The notes beneath the pieces are model-generated. The model did not search any database. It had not been told where the DNA came from and saw only the letters and a program-made list of their open reading frames with translations. From positions 22,086,069 to 22,150,068 of the forward strand of contig OW203993.1 in NCBI GenBank assembly GCA_934047225.1: a DNA stretch of 64,000 bases, read 5' to 3'. The translations under genes were made by a program, and so were the position numbers. Within the stretch, counting starts at the first letter, position 1. Every line of letters begins with the position of its first letter. Below are positions 1 to 10,705 of this stretch, piece after piece. Source of the stretch: Ypsolopha sequella (lineage: Eukaryota; Arthropoda; Insecta; Lepidoptera; Ypsolophidae).

Positions 1-870
1 TTAGGTATATTCAAAGATGATAAAAACATTCTTAGATGTACAGGTCGTACAACATTGGCTGATTTGTCATTTGGGCAGAAATATCCTATACTGTTGCACA
101 AGAAATCTACATTGACGGGAGAAATAATCAGAAACATACACGAGAAAAACTATCATGTTGGAGTAACTCAGACGTTGAGCCTCGTCCGTCAGAAGTATTG
201 GATTCCACAGGGAAGAAGCACAGTACAACGAGAATTAAATAAATGTTATGTGTGCAAGAAATATGGTGGTGGACCGTACAGACTTCCCGAGATGCCGCAG
301 TTACCAGAAGAGAGAGTCAATTTCCAAAAAGCATTCTCCTTTGTGGGTCTAGATTACCTAGGGCCTATTCTCGTACGTGACAAGTCAAGACAAATAGAGA
401 AGAGATGGATATGCCTATATACATGTTTAGCAATACGTTCAGTACACTTAGAAATAGTAAAAGACTTGTCAGCTGAAGAATGCACTTTAGCGCTAAGAAG
501 ATTTATAGCTTGTAGAGCAATGCCATCTCTGATTATCTCAGACAACGCCACTCAGTTCAAATTAACTGCGCAGGTCATGTCAGGAGAGTATTGTATTGCT
601 AACAAATTGCTATGGAAATTCATTCCGGAACTGGCGCCGTGGCACGGAGGGTTCTACGAGAGGTTAGTAGGATTAGTGAAACAATGCCTCAAGAAAACTC
701 TAGATAAATTTATGTTGTACGATAATCAGTTATCTACAATCGTAAAAGAAGTTGAGTTGGTTCTTAACACAAGACCTCTTACATACGTGAGTTCAGAAAT
801 TGAACACATATTGAAGCCTCAAGATTTTTTGTGCTTGAATGAATGTTTAACTGACCCAACAGATATTTAG
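1..870 (+). pseudogene. BEL/Pao retrotransposon integrase (partial pol)
   Basis: The frame is open from the first base, so the pol gene runs in from the left. Seen: a zinc-binding H2C2 region (two His about 5 apart near codon 47-52 of the window, then a CYVC pair) followed by an rve-type core with catalytic Asp in GLDYLGP, Asp in ISDNATQF and Glu in HGGFYERL. The HGGFYERLVG form and the DUF5641-type continuation in another frame downstream are characteristic of BEL/Pao integrases. The protein would insert the cDNA of the element. A stop at 868-870 followed by a frame change breaks the link to the C-terminal domain, so this copy is probably dead. The upstream gag, protease and RT lie outside the window. 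Confidence 0.9.
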
Positions 871-899
871 CGCAAAGTGACACCAAAACCAAGAAAAGC

Positions 900-1415
900 T
901 TGATAGAAGGTTGGCAAAGAGGCCAGAGATTAATAAAAGAGTTTTCGAAATTATTTGTAGATCAATATTTAATGAACCTGAAAGAGAGAAAACAAGTTAC
1001 CCATAAACAACCAAGAATTGTGTCTAAGAATTCTCCCAAAGTAGGAGACATAGTGCAAATTAAAGGAGATAATAATAACAGAAGTCTGTGGAGAGTAGGA
1101 AAGATAGTTTCGCTTGCAAAAGGAAAAGATGAAGAAGTGAGAGTTGCCACTGTTAGGATAGGGGAAAAAGAATTTGTTAGGTCCATTGCCCATTTATATC
1201 CCCTAGAAATAGAAGAACAGAGCTGTAGTTCTACAACAGACTCACCAGAGAGTCTGGTTGATAAACCTGTAACAGAGATGTCAGCTGGTTCTGTCATGGA
1301 GAATGATCAGAGAGGCGAAATAGAGTTACAAAGAGTAGGTAGAGCAGCGGCCATTAAGGCTAAGGAAAAAATATCCCATTGGACCAAAGAATTGGTTAAC
1401 ATGATTGTCAGTTAG
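900..1415 (+). pseudogene. BEL/Pao integrase C-terminal region (DUF5641-like)
   Basis: This frame continues the integrase after a short frameshifted gap of about 30 bases. Seen: a WQRGQ segment, KVGDIVQIK and LWRVGKIV, then VRVATVRIG and a final HLYPLE motif; this is the layout of the DUF5641 domain that ends BEL/Pao polyproteins. The tail after residue 105 is polar and element-specific. It ends at TAG 1413-1415, and LTR-like sequence starts about 50 bases later. Confidence 0.8.
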
Positions 1416-1465
1416 TTAAGTTAGTAGTTATGCTATTAGTTTGTAATGATACCATTATATTAAGA

Positions 1466-1765
1466 TGTGAAATATTTTGAGAAAGATTCTGAATACACCT
1501 TATTTTTTGCCAACTAAACTGTCTTTTTTCTTTTCCTCTCCCTTGGGAGTGTCGCGAAAGCGATATATAAACAGTGTGGGATTTAAAAAGAGAATAAAGC
1601 TTTTTGGTGAGGAGAGAGTGGCAACACTGGAAGGCGTCAGGGCGAGGAGAGAGAGATAAACGCTTGACTGAAATAAAATAATATATATCTAATATGTATT
1701 TCTGGGGTGTAAAGTGAGCTCAGACAAGGTGCGAGATAATACGTGATACTGATCAATAATGGTAA
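1466..1765 (+). repeat. Probable 3' LTR of the BEL element
   Basis: Directly after the polyprotein end the sequence begins TGTGAAATATT and holds a TATA-like GATATATAAAC at about 1560 and AATAAAGC at about 1595, the expected order of LTR promoter and polyadenylation signals. The right border is a guess because no second LTR copy is in the window. Confidence 0.45.
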
Positions 1766-2499
1766 GTGTTTCAATGACATCACTTAAAGTAGAGCGCCTG
1801 AACCTTGAGATTGCAAGGAAAGAGAATGTCATGTAACTGGAGGTCAGGGAGAACTATAGGGGAGAGGAGGAGGTTCTTCAGAGGGACAAGAAGTCCCGAA
1901 ATCTAGAGTATAAACATGACAACAAAGGCAGGTCAATCATATAGAGAGAGATGTGGACGCCCTACAAATGCTCTAGTCTAATCATCGATAATCCATTAAA
2001 GCTCGCATGTATTGAGACAGTATTGTCATCCTATTAGTGAATCTAGGCCCAGCTGATACGGGAACATTAGTGTTCGCGACAGGGGGGGAGCTCGATCCGC
2101 CGCAAGTCGGTAACTTCAAAAGACTGTCGCGCGAATTCTTTCTTAGCGTTCATTCTAGATGGCAATGTGGTATTGAATACGTGAATAATTTGATGAAAGT
2201 ACGACACTGAATTTATTCTATACCTATACCTATACAATCTACCTATATATTATCATTATCATATCATATCATAATATAATTTACAAAAAATAAGACGAAC
2301 CCCTAAGAAAGTCTGTAACGTTTACCGCGTAAGTTCACAATAAGTTATTTTTTTTTTCTCTGAGAGGTAATACTAAATAGGCAAAGTGATACAGTACGAC
2401 CATGTCGCATCTACGACTAGTTCATCTAATCGTAAACTCGAATTAGTACTCGCTGGTTTTTGTAAGATGGCGCTGTTCACCGATTTGCCATTTTAGAGG
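1766..2499. other. No gene recognised
   Basis: AT-rich sequence with stop codons in all frames. It holds short TATACC/TATCAT repeats around 2220-2275. No homology could be recognised by eye. Confidence 0.5.
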
Positions 2500-2715
2500 T
2501 CATTTCTCAAGAGCAATGAACTCACTATAGCGCCTTAAGTTTGAATCTTTCCGTAACCAACCTGAAAAGTCCGGATCTTTAAGCCAAAGATCATAAAACT
2601 TGTTTAGACGTTTTACTTTTTTTGTCTGTGGTTCATTCAACTCACTTATGCTTGCTAAACCTGGATCAGGAGTAATATCTTCACCAGCGGTTGAGCGGTT
2701 GATTATCTCTTTTGT
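2500..2715 (-). pseudogene. Open fragment resembling a transposase/zinc-finger N-terminal region
   Basis: About 71 codons are open on the minus strand, without an ATG, between a TAA near 2718 and TGA at 2500-2502. The translation has an acidic Pro-rich start and then a KFYDLWLKDPDFSGWL segment, similar in feel to the WL-D-P-x-F-x-W-L motif that precedes BED/C2C2-type fingers in hAT-related insect proteins. The Cys residues that should follow are absent, so it is either one exon or a truncated remnant. The family assignment is inference only. Confidence 0.35.
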
Positions 2716-3488
2716 TTAGTCTAAAAAGTAAAAACTAGTTAAAATACATGAAAAAACTGACAAAGTGCAAATTGTGACCGAAAACAAAAAAGAAAAATTC
2801 TCGAAACTTTTCTAATTTACATTAGCAAAGACTAGGGATAACCATCTGCCTAATTTTTAGGGCGATCCATTTTCATTACATATGTATTTCGCTATATTAT
2901 AGTATACATATTGTTAGCTATTACAGATTCTTATTACATATATTTGGTTATCTTAAATAATCATAGTCAAGTAGGAATATTTTATTGTGAGACAGCTGGC
3001 AACACATAGCTGTCAATCTTCATTCACGCGCGTAGTATTATAGAGCGGGACCAATATCTTATCATATCTATATCAAAATATCTTATCCACCTGTATTATT
3101 TATAGTATATTATTAGAGAATTTTATCAGTTCAGAAGAGCTATACTTATACCTTAAAGCCCAAATAAAACCGCTCAGAAACAAAAAGAAGGTTTGCGTTG
3201 TAAAATGGTGCCGTGACGTTTTCAAAATCAAAATGGGCTACATAAAGAAGAAATGGAAAAATGGTTCAGAAAATGATTGAAAAACAAACAAATTGAACCT
3301 TTGGGACAGTCTTCACAAGTAGTGTCATGTTTATGTAAGTGGACAAGCAAAGCACTTTTCCGTTAGGTATGTAAGTAAAAACTGAAAATTGTGATAATTT
3401 AAAGGAAAATAATAACACTAAGACAAATTATGGAATACAATACAGGAGTAATACCACAAAATACAAAATACACAATTTCAAAAAAAAA

Positions 3489-3710
3489 GTGATCGGAAGA
3501 CAATGTCTTATTACACCTTCCAACCCAATCAAAATTGGATCTGTTGTCGTTGTAGTTACCGATAACACTCCACCGCTTCAATGGCCGCTCGGTGTTATTG
3601 TAGCTGTATACCCTGGCAAAGATAATGTCATTAGGGTAGCTTCTGTCAAAACGACGACAGGTGTTTACAAACGACCTGTCGTGCGTCTTTGCCCTCTCCC
3701 ATCTCAATAA
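3489..3710 (+). pseudogene. BEL/Pao C-terminal remnant (DUF5641-like)
   Basis: A 73-codon fragment contains the core of the BEL/Pao C-terminal domain: an IGSVVVV strand, a NTPPLQWPLGVI segment, a YPGKDN turn, then VKTTTGVYKRPVVRLCPLP. The last part is nearly diagnostic of this family. It ends at TAA 3708-3710 and is followed after 100 bases by a TGTTCGCGCC LTR start. Integrase, RT, protease and gag are missing, so this is an internal deletion derivative or a 5'-truncated relic. It differs in sequence from the BEL copy at 1-1415 and is a different lineage. Confidence 0.8.
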
Positions 3711-3810
3711 CTCCTTTCTTTGCCCCCGCTTCAAAATTTCGTTATTCTCTGTCTTATTTTTACTTTTCTATTCTTATTTTAAAACCAATGGTTTTAACGC
3801 CGGGGGCAAA

Positions 3811-4210
3811 TGTTCGCGCCACTTCTTGTGGCTCTCATACTGCGGGGTAGTTGTGAATTAATATTTTCAACTGTCATTTTCGCTGCATCTCCACCCGCTT
3901 AGTTTTGGACGCAAATCAATCAGTCGTCAATCAGAAGCCTTTCACGCCGGAGGTATACGCTGATTGTCATTCGACTAGGTCCTACCTCGACCCTACCGCC
4001 CGCCATTTTGAGATCGCACCCGCTGTGCGCCTCATTTTCATCTATTACTATTACGAAGAAGATTAGCCGAGAAGAGCGCAACCAGGCACGAAGAGGAAGA
4101 AGAAAACCATCTTGGAGAACACCAGAGACTTGGTGGCTCAGGCGAAGCGTGGTTTGTGGTGCATGCAGCTCCTTCCCAAGGTCAGATCTTTCATCTTCGT
4201 AATTATTTCT
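3811..4210 (+). repeat. Probable 3' LTR of the second BEL element
   Basis: TGTTCGCGCC begins right after a G-rich GCCGGGGGC tract, as is usual for BEL/Pao polypurine tract and LTR junctions. The segment is richer in GC than its surroundings. The right border is uncertain. Confidence 0.5.
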
Positions 4211-5735
4211 CTTCACTTCCCGCTATTTTTAAAACCTATGGTGATACAAAGCACTGCCGTCATATCGCGTGCTCAGTACCTATGATTCATCTTCATTTAA
4301 AAAGCATAAACCATGGATTATCTAGTTACTAGGTTATCTACTCATCACACAAAAATATAAACATGAGTAATTAAGCAAGTTGAGTATTGAAGGAAATCTG
4401 TGACTGGAATATATTCACACTGTGATATTATGCTGTGATACCTACTGAAAATTATTCTAAATCAATTTACTGATCGAGTAATACTAGGCCTTGGAGCATT
4501 CTACAGAGATTGATCACACGTCCAGGAAATAACTTTCAGGTTTTTTTTAATGACAATAAAATAAAATTGCATGTAGTTTTTGATTGGAGGAAATATCTAC
4601 TAACTACTGCGAAGAAGTTGAGAATTATAATTTTCAGTATATTGGCTACTAAGTTGTAATTTTTTTGAATTTGAATGCACATTATAAGAGTTTAAAAGAT
4701 AAATGAAAATTCAATAAATAGAGGAAGTGCACAATATCATATTTTCAGGGTTTATTTTCAGGAAATTATTTTCAGTTTGTTTTGTTGAAGAACTGCCAAA
4801 GATTATATAGCTGTAAATTGTAAAGTTATGGCTGTAAATTGTACCATGGTTGTTCTGATCAAGAAACAACAAAATACAAATATGGGAAACAGTAAGAATT
4901 TGAGGAATGTGTAAATCAATGTGAAACCGACCAGGCGACACGGTGGTATGGGTATATGTTTAATGGTCTATATTTTCTTTACTTAATGTGTCCAAATGCA
5001 CAAGGAAGGGTGAGGTGATATCATTGTTTATTATTATTATTCTGGCTATGGATTTTAATCCATTGTATTGATTTATTCTTTATTGAGGACCAGTAAACCT
5101 TTTATTTGTTAAAGAAGTTATACTTTTAGACCCCAAAGTTACACTTTCAACAAGTAATTTCAAGTTAACTTTTTAATGGCTGACTCACCTGTTATAATAT
5201 AACAAATAGTATTGAGAAACTTCCGAGTGGTGATGGTCAGTGAGGAATAAAAGTATTGGTCATTGGTTTAAGCATATATTGGATACAGATATATTTACAT
5301 AAAATTAGATAGGGGGCCCACAACGGCTATCCTGTTGGATAGTTATCAAGCAGCAACTCACCATCTGCCATACTTAAATTTATGACAGATTTTTAAGGCA
5401 GATGTCCGTTATCTCCCTTCATAGACCTGTTATCCGGCCCATTGGGCATCCCATCCTCATAGCCCACTCCAAGTCACTTCCTCCCTGGCAATGTTTGGCA
5501 ACTGTGGGGGACTGTCCGTTAGTATATCTCAATGACACATTGAGAGAGAGGCCTCCATGGATGCAGCCATCTCACATTTAGATGAAGTGATACCAAAGGC
5601 CTCTTCATTGTTGGTTTCGGCCGTATGAACATAGGGTTCGAAATTATCAAGATAATTACGCTGCTTGATGGATGTCTGATACCTATCCGAAGAGTATCGG
5701 ATAGTTGTCGGATAATCATCACCAGTGTAAGAAAT
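4211..5735. other. No gene recognised; repeat-like AT-rich sequence
   Basis: Nothing coding was recognised. The stretch 5290-5730 is richer in GC, with related short motifs in both orientations (ATCAAGCAGC at about 5347 and its complement near 5660; TATCCG/CGGATA at 5430 and 5690-5715), so it may be a degraded MITE or SINE. Confidence 0.4.
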
Positions 5736-5756
5736 TAATTTGTTATATTATTTGAA

Positions 5757-5860
5757 TGAATGAATGAATGAATACACACTTTATTGTACACGGCTCAATA
5801 AAAAAAAAAAAATGAGTAAAAGTGATTTCTTCCAGCCAACCTTTGGGTGCTGAAGAAAGT
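5757..5860 (-). repeat. 3' tail of a lepidopteran-type LINE/SINE
   Basis: On the minus strand the sequence reads GGTTGGCTGGAAGAAATC, a short A/T run, then TGTACAATAAAGTG and a (TTCA)n tail. The same segments recur at 41196-41318, also on the minus strand, showing a dispersed family. I recall this tail as common in moth genomes. Confidence 0.65.
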
Positions 5861-5984
5861 ATTATTTTACCTAATGTGGAAGTGGATACCAGATTTACAA
5901 AATAATTAAATAAAAGAAGAATCAAAACCAATAAAGTGAATATACATAACGCCTAATGTATTTCATGTTTGATATATATATATA

Positions 5985-6375
5985 CATACAGAAGTATAAT
6001 AATAATAGTGATAATAATAATTTTATTTTGGTACAATAATTTTGGATAACAAAAACCAAGTTGTAAGTTAAGCAAGCAAATGATTGCTTGTGATAAAAAT
6101 ATAACATAAAAATGTGCCGTTGGCAACTGTGGTAATATAAAATTGTAATACAGTCACCAACGCCTTCCTATAGGTGTACAAAAATTACAAAATTTGCGTA
6201 TTACATGGTGTTTAAATTGTAACAAAAGAAAAAAATATATATGGTTTGATTTAACAAAAAATAGTAATAGAACAATTTTAAAAACGAAATTTAAAATAAT
6301 ATATAATTAGCATGCAAATTATTCAAAAAGATTGTATGAGAGAGGGTGTGAGGGTGTGTGTGTGTATACATACCG
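5985..6375 (-). repeat. Dispersed retroposon 3' region, copy 1
   Basis: The reverse complement matches 17725-18232 in order: a CA-rich tract with CACCCTCTC, a GGAAGGCG-TTGGTGACTGTATTACA block, a CAGTTGCCAACG block and an ATTATTATT tail. The matching order and simple-repeat tail indicate a retroposed 3' end; no coding part is visible in either copy. Confidence 0.6.
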
Positions 6376-6489
6376 TATACATACAAATAAAAAATAATTA
6401 CTTAATATACTATACATAAAAATATCAATAGACTGAGTGATGAAGTGAGACTACCAACTTACAGAAACTTCATGACGTGATCTTAAATT

Positions 6490-6498
6490 CTTTTTAAA
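6490..6498. repeat. MULE target-site duplication, left copy
   Basis: CTTTTTAAA immediately precedes the GGG terminus of the MULE and is repeated exactly at 9376-9384. Nine-base duplications are the rule for MULE insertions. Confidence 0.85.
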
Positions 6499-7047
6499 GG
6501 GTAGTAATAAAAGCTCCGATAATAAATTTAAAAATGTCCTTACTAAAAATATAATATTTACTGCCCGAAATACTAAATCTCCGACTACTTCTGTCCGACT
6601 AAAAATGACGAAACGACCGAATGATATACTTAAATCTCAGAAAAAATCTTATGACTGTTAATTGCTGTAATACTTTTTTACCATATAAAATTATGTTCTA
6701 CTGATAACAATGCTTTGTAATTATTACCTTTACTTGCCAACTAGAAATTCATCAATTACATTTAATTTTTCATAAACTCTGTGCTATTTTTACTACAATG
6801 TTATACTTAAATTTCTATTGTTGGCGCTTGTCCAGAAAGTTATTAAAAATACAAAAATGTACTTACTATAATCATGAATTCTAGTTACTACAGGTACAGG
6901 GAGCAAAGAATAAAATAAAATTCAGTTTATTATATCTAAAATATTCTTTAATCAGTAGTAGAAAATGTCATCATTTCTTCTTATGACCTAAAATAAAGAG
7001 GTAGGTAAGTAGTACCTAATCTTAATAATATTTCGCGTTATAAGAAT

Positions 7048-8823
7048 TCATTGAATTATAAGAGCAGGTCTGGATTTAGTAGGACGACCCCGTTTTCTTT
7101 TTTGTCCTATAGGTAATGCTTTCGCTTCCAAAGGCGGAGTCGCGAGTTTCAATCTGATAGCGAGCCCAAGAAGGTGTTTACAAATGTATTTTTTATAAAA
7201 CTGCGGGCAAGTGCAGGATCCTTTTTTCCAATTTACATTTTCAGTTCCATTTTTTGGGACCTTGACTTTCCAGAAAGCAAAATGTTTCCTCTTGTAATCA
7301 TCGAAGTTTAACCACTGTTCGCCGTAATTTACGTCTCCTACTTGGCTACTTGGGATCAAGTATTCTGTGTATGCTGTGTTGGATGATAAAATCTTTATCT
7401 TTAAATCTTTTTTTGCCCAGCAATAACCATCAGTCCAATCCTTTAGCTCAATAGTAGGTTCTTCAGGTAAAGATTCTTTGCAGCTTTGTATAGACCATTG
7501 ACCAACCATCTCAGTCGCAATGGCCAAGAAATGTGAAAGCGGAAAACGTTCACGTAAGGTGTTGTGGTCTTTAATATTCCGATTAAAAGCTTCTAACGCA
7601 TTATTTGTGACAGGTGAACACGGCGCTGCACCTAAAAACCAATTCGGATGCTTTTTTAACCATTCTTCTTGGAAGTAGTTAACAAACTCGGTTTGAGTCT
7701 GCCATTTCTCAACAAATGCTTGTGACGCAGCATTAAATACTTCATATGATGTAGCATTATGTAGCGTGTCTATGTCCTGTATGATTTCTTTCTGTTTTGT
7801 TTTGTGGACGGTTTTCTGAACTTTCTGTTGCATATTTTTCTTCGCGTGAGCCCAGCACATACGAACAACAGGTGCATTACCAAAAACTTCTATGAAAGCA
7901 TTTATTATAGCCTGAGCAGCGTCACAAACTAAAACTCTAGGTTCCAATATGTGATCAAATAAACTTAGTGCCTTTTCTTTGAGGCCACCAAAAATCATTT
8001 GGAAATCTTCTTGACGTTCATTTGTGGAGATACCAAGGCAAAGCGGATGAAACTTGCGGTTCTTGTCAGTGGTACCAAGAACTAAAACAGGGAACCCTTG
8101 CCATATGAGTTTGTAGGTGGCGTCTATGTGAAGTACGTCAGTGGAACAAACAATGTTGAGTAATTTTTTTGTTGACAATGCAAGACGAAAAGTTGGTACT
8201 TTATCTTCTAGCACGTAATAGTTAAACACAAAAACTTCATTTTCATCATCGGGAATAGTTGTTCGATCGAAAATCCACTTTTCAAGTTCACCTAAGTAAA
8301 TTGTAGCTCTTCCATACTTTTCGCGCCTTCTGTCATATAAGTAGTTATTAAGTTGCCTTTTAGAAGGGACCTTTATCCCTTCAATCTTGTTCAGAGCCTC
8401 TAATATAGCTTTTGGCTTTAGACGTAAATCAAACAGCTTATTTATTTCTCTTTTAACATTTTCCGAAATTCCGTAATCACTTCGCGTACCAATCTGGTCA
8501 TGGTTGTGCTCTGAAGTAGTCTTAAAAATAAGAACATCTTCACAATCGTTCACAAACAATAAATACAAGGCACAATCACACTGTGGCCCTTTGGATTTTA
8601 CTTTATTACAACGATAGAACCGTTTTTGGCCTTCTTCACTATCCCGCGTATAATTTCTTGACCAAGTCTTTTCATCATTCACAAATTCTTCTGCTTCTTG
8701 TTCACTGCACCGTTTGATTAACACCCAACTTTTAATATGACGGCTCTTCTTCGCCGGTACTGACGGTTCAGCTCCCACTTCTTCCTCATCAGAGTCAGAA
8801 CGGTACACAGGTACCTCATCCAT
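7048..8823 (-). CDS. MULE transposase (591 aa, intact)
   Basis: A single uninterrupted frame starts at ATG 8823. Seen: acidic N-terminus; a WRKY/GCM- or FLYWCH-like zinc module near residues 50-110 (RFYRCNKVK, a second Cys group, then EHNHD); a MULE-type core with Asp in HIDATYKL (about 234), Asp in VCDAAQAII (about 302) and Glu in NNALEAFNRN (about 415); a SWIM-like CTCPQFYKKYICKH finger near 555; and a KRGRPTKSRP AT-hook-like tail. These are the standard parts of a Mutator-family transposase, which excises and reinserts the element through its terminal repeats. All three acidic residues are present, so activity is possible. A domesticated role is less likely because termini and target duplication survive. 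Confidence 0.93.
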   Translation of the reverse strand: MDEVPVYRSDSDEEEVGAEPSVPAKKSRHIKSWVLIKRCSEQEAEEFVNDEKTWSRNYTRDSEEGQKRFYRCNKVKSKGPQCDCALYLLFVNDCEDVLIFKTTSEHNHDQIGTRSDYGISENVKREINKLFDLRLKPKAILEALNKIEGIKVPSKRQLNNYLYDRRREKYGRATIYLGELEKWIFDRTTIPDDENEVFVFNYYVLEDKVPTFRLALSTKKLLNIVCSTDVLHIDATYKLIWQGFPVLVLGTTDKNRKFHPLCLGISTNERQEDFQMIFGGLKEKALSLFDHILEPRVLVCDAAQAIINAFIEVFGNAPVVRMCWAHAKKNMQQKVQKTVHKTKQKEIIQDIDTLHNATSYEVFNAASQAFVEKWQTQTEFVNYFQEEWLKKHPNWFLGAAPCSPVTNNALEAFNRNIKDHNTLRERFPLSHFLAIATEMVGQWSIQSCKESLPEEPTIELKDWTDGYCWAKKDLKIKILSSNTAYTEYLIPSSQVGDVNYGEQWLNFDDYKRKHFAFWKVKVPKNGTENVNWKKGSCTCPQFYKKYICKHLLGLAIRLKLATPPLEAKALPIGQKRKRGRPTKSRPALIIQ

Positions 8824-9040
8824 ACTTCAGTGTCCTTAGTTTCAACTACAAATACAAATATTATAATTATTTATGTAAACAAACAAACGAAACACGCGGC
8901 GAGCTGTCGTTGCAAGCGCACTGCGCTCGAAACTTCCGACGTCACGCCGAACGTACGCGAAAACACCCGAACGCGACCCAAACGCCGTTCGCGCGGTCCG
9001 ACCAGTTTCGGTATTTTCATCAATGTTGAGAGTTAAAAAA
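8824..9040 (-). promoter_or_regulatory. GC/CpG-rich 5' region of the MULE transposase gene
   Basis: In an otherwise AT-rich region, 8893-9005 is dense in CG dinucleotides (CGCGGCGAGC, CGCGACCC, CGTTCGCGCGG). Its place directly upstream of the transposase ATG and inside the element suggests a promoter; no TATA box was assigned. Confidence 0.4.
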
Positions 9041-9375
9041 TATATTTGGTAACCAACACTAGAAAATTAAATAACTCATAAAATTCGTAAAAGAATGATT
9101 ATTTTGACATGACCTCTGTTGTCAGTAACCCAGTAATCTCGTCGGAGGTTCAGTATTTTATTCAGAAGTTTAGTTTTGTTATTCGAAGTTTAATATATTT
9201 TTAAGTAGAAATGTAATTTGATTGTGTTCATAGGTGTCAGCAAAATTTAGGTATTTTATTCGGTATGCTTTGAATTTTTTTGTCGGTATATTATTATAAC
9301 GCTGGTAAATTAGAATAAAAGTCGGACAGAGATAGCTGGAGAATTATTTATTTGTCGGAACCATTATTATTTCCC

Positions 9376-9384
9376 CTTTTTAAA
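9376..9384. repeat. MULE target-site duplication, right copy
   Basis: An exact repeat of CTTTTTAAA at 6490-6498, directly outside the right terminal repeat. Confidence 0.85.
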
Positions 9385-9429
9385 TATCGCCAGTGAAGGC
9401 GATATGTATACATATCTTCGTGGGTAAAT

Positions 9430-10705
9430 CATCAAACGGCATTCTTAGATATTCAAAGTGACCAAACTGTGTGCTAAACGCGGTTTTAGGTATATCTTGT
9501 TTTTGAACCTCAATTTGATGATATCCACTTGCTAAATCTATAGTACTGAAATATTTACTGTTCCCTAATTTGTCAAAAATATCGGCAATATTAGGTAATG
9601 GATATTTATCATCAATAGTTTTGTCATTAAGTTTCCGATAGTCAATTACCATTCTATATTTTTGTTCTCCTGAAGCGTCCATTTTTTTTGGTACAAGGTG
9701 TACAAGGGTACTCCAGGGTGAGAAACTAGGACGAATTATGTTTTCTTTTAATAATTTATTAGATTGCTCTTTTATTTCTCTGGCCTCTGAAGGTGATTGC
9801 CTATAAGGTCTAATGTAAATTGAATTATTATCAGATGTCCTTATTTGATGCTTTACTTCATTTGTAAATGTTAACGCAATTCCCTCGCAATAAAATATAT
9901 CTTTGTATTCAAAACATAAATTATAAATTTTATCGCTTTCTTCGTGATTCATGTGTTCTAATCTCAATTTATTTAAATTTTCGATTAATGTATTATTTAT
10001 AGTCAAATGATTTAATTCACACATTTCTTTCATTGTGTTAGATGTTATTTTATCAACTTTGAATGGGGTCTTAATTGTAATAATTAAATAATTTGGTCCT
10101 GTATTTTCCACAATAACGTATGCATACCCTACGCTACAAACAACATATTCGTTTCTTATCCGTACCTCTGAACCGAGTTCTCTATTTTGTAACATACCGT
10201 AACCATTATATAGGTAGGTCGGGATCTTTTCGTTCTGAGAAGTGTACGGTGGTAACTTAATATGCATGACCATGAAGTTATTTGCTTCTGGGTTACTTTG
10301 AAATATTATTGGTATTGTTACATTGTTTGTTTTCAACACCATATTTTGCATGTCGATTTTTGCTTTTAGTAACAGCAAAAGGTGACTTTCTATCAAACCA
10401 TCATACACGTCTCCAACATTAAATATATGGAATTTGTATGACATATTTGATTTAAAAATTCTGAATAATTTAATAAAGATAATTTCATTGTGCGTACTTA
10501 CAGAGTGCGTACTTTGGACTTGAAATTCTTCATTAAGTTTTTTGTCTGAACAAAATGTATCTGCTAATGCCGTATTAACAAATGACCGTACACTACCTGT
10601 ATCAATAATGAATTTTGCATAATTTAATTCAGGTATAATTATGTAAGGTAATTGTGGGTTTATTTTGGTGCAGAGGTTGAGGCCTGTATATGAAAATTCA
10701 AGCAC
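9430..10705 (-). pseudogene. Ty3/gypsy pol: protease and 5' part of RT
   Basis: Minus-strand frame downstream of gag. Seen: a retropepsin-type FIIDTGSVRSFVN active-site loop near residue 33, then an RT N-terminal half with SPWSTLVHLVPKK, YRMVIDYRKLND, YPLPNIADIFD, STIDLASGYHQI and YLRMPF. After RMPF the match stops at about 9437, before the catalytic YxDD box, and about 17 unrelated codons lead to a stop at 9380. RNase H and integrase are missing. The frame overlaps gag by about 46 bases in the -1 register, the usual arrangement for gypsy elements. Truncation makes the copy inactive. Confidence 0.88.

Larger units (their letters stand above)
6499..9375 (-). mobile_element. Complete MULE (Mutator-like) DNA transposon
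   Basis: The left terminus reads GGGTAGTAATAAAAG and the reverse complement of the right terminus GGGAAATAATAATGG. Similarity continues inward through TCCGA and a shared CTGTCCGACT about 100 bases in, so the inverted repeats are long and imperfect. Both ends abut the same 9-bp sequence CTTTTTAAA. The element is 2877 bp and holds one intact minus-strand transposase. It lies next to a truncated gypsy pol, separated by the target duplication and a small hairpin. Confidence 0.88.

Noticed and set aside
3206..3219. TGGTGCCGTGACG as a BEL primer-binding site with a 5' LTR at about 2940-3203
   Set aside because: The sequence before it does not resemble the 3' LTR start at 3811 of the nearby BEL remnant, so the two cannot be an LTR pair; a short PBS-like string alone is weak.
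8830..9036. 68-codon plus-strand frame divergent from the MULE transposase
   Set aside because: Lies in the CG-rich presumed promoter; no motif, arginine- and threonine-rich composition expected from the base content.
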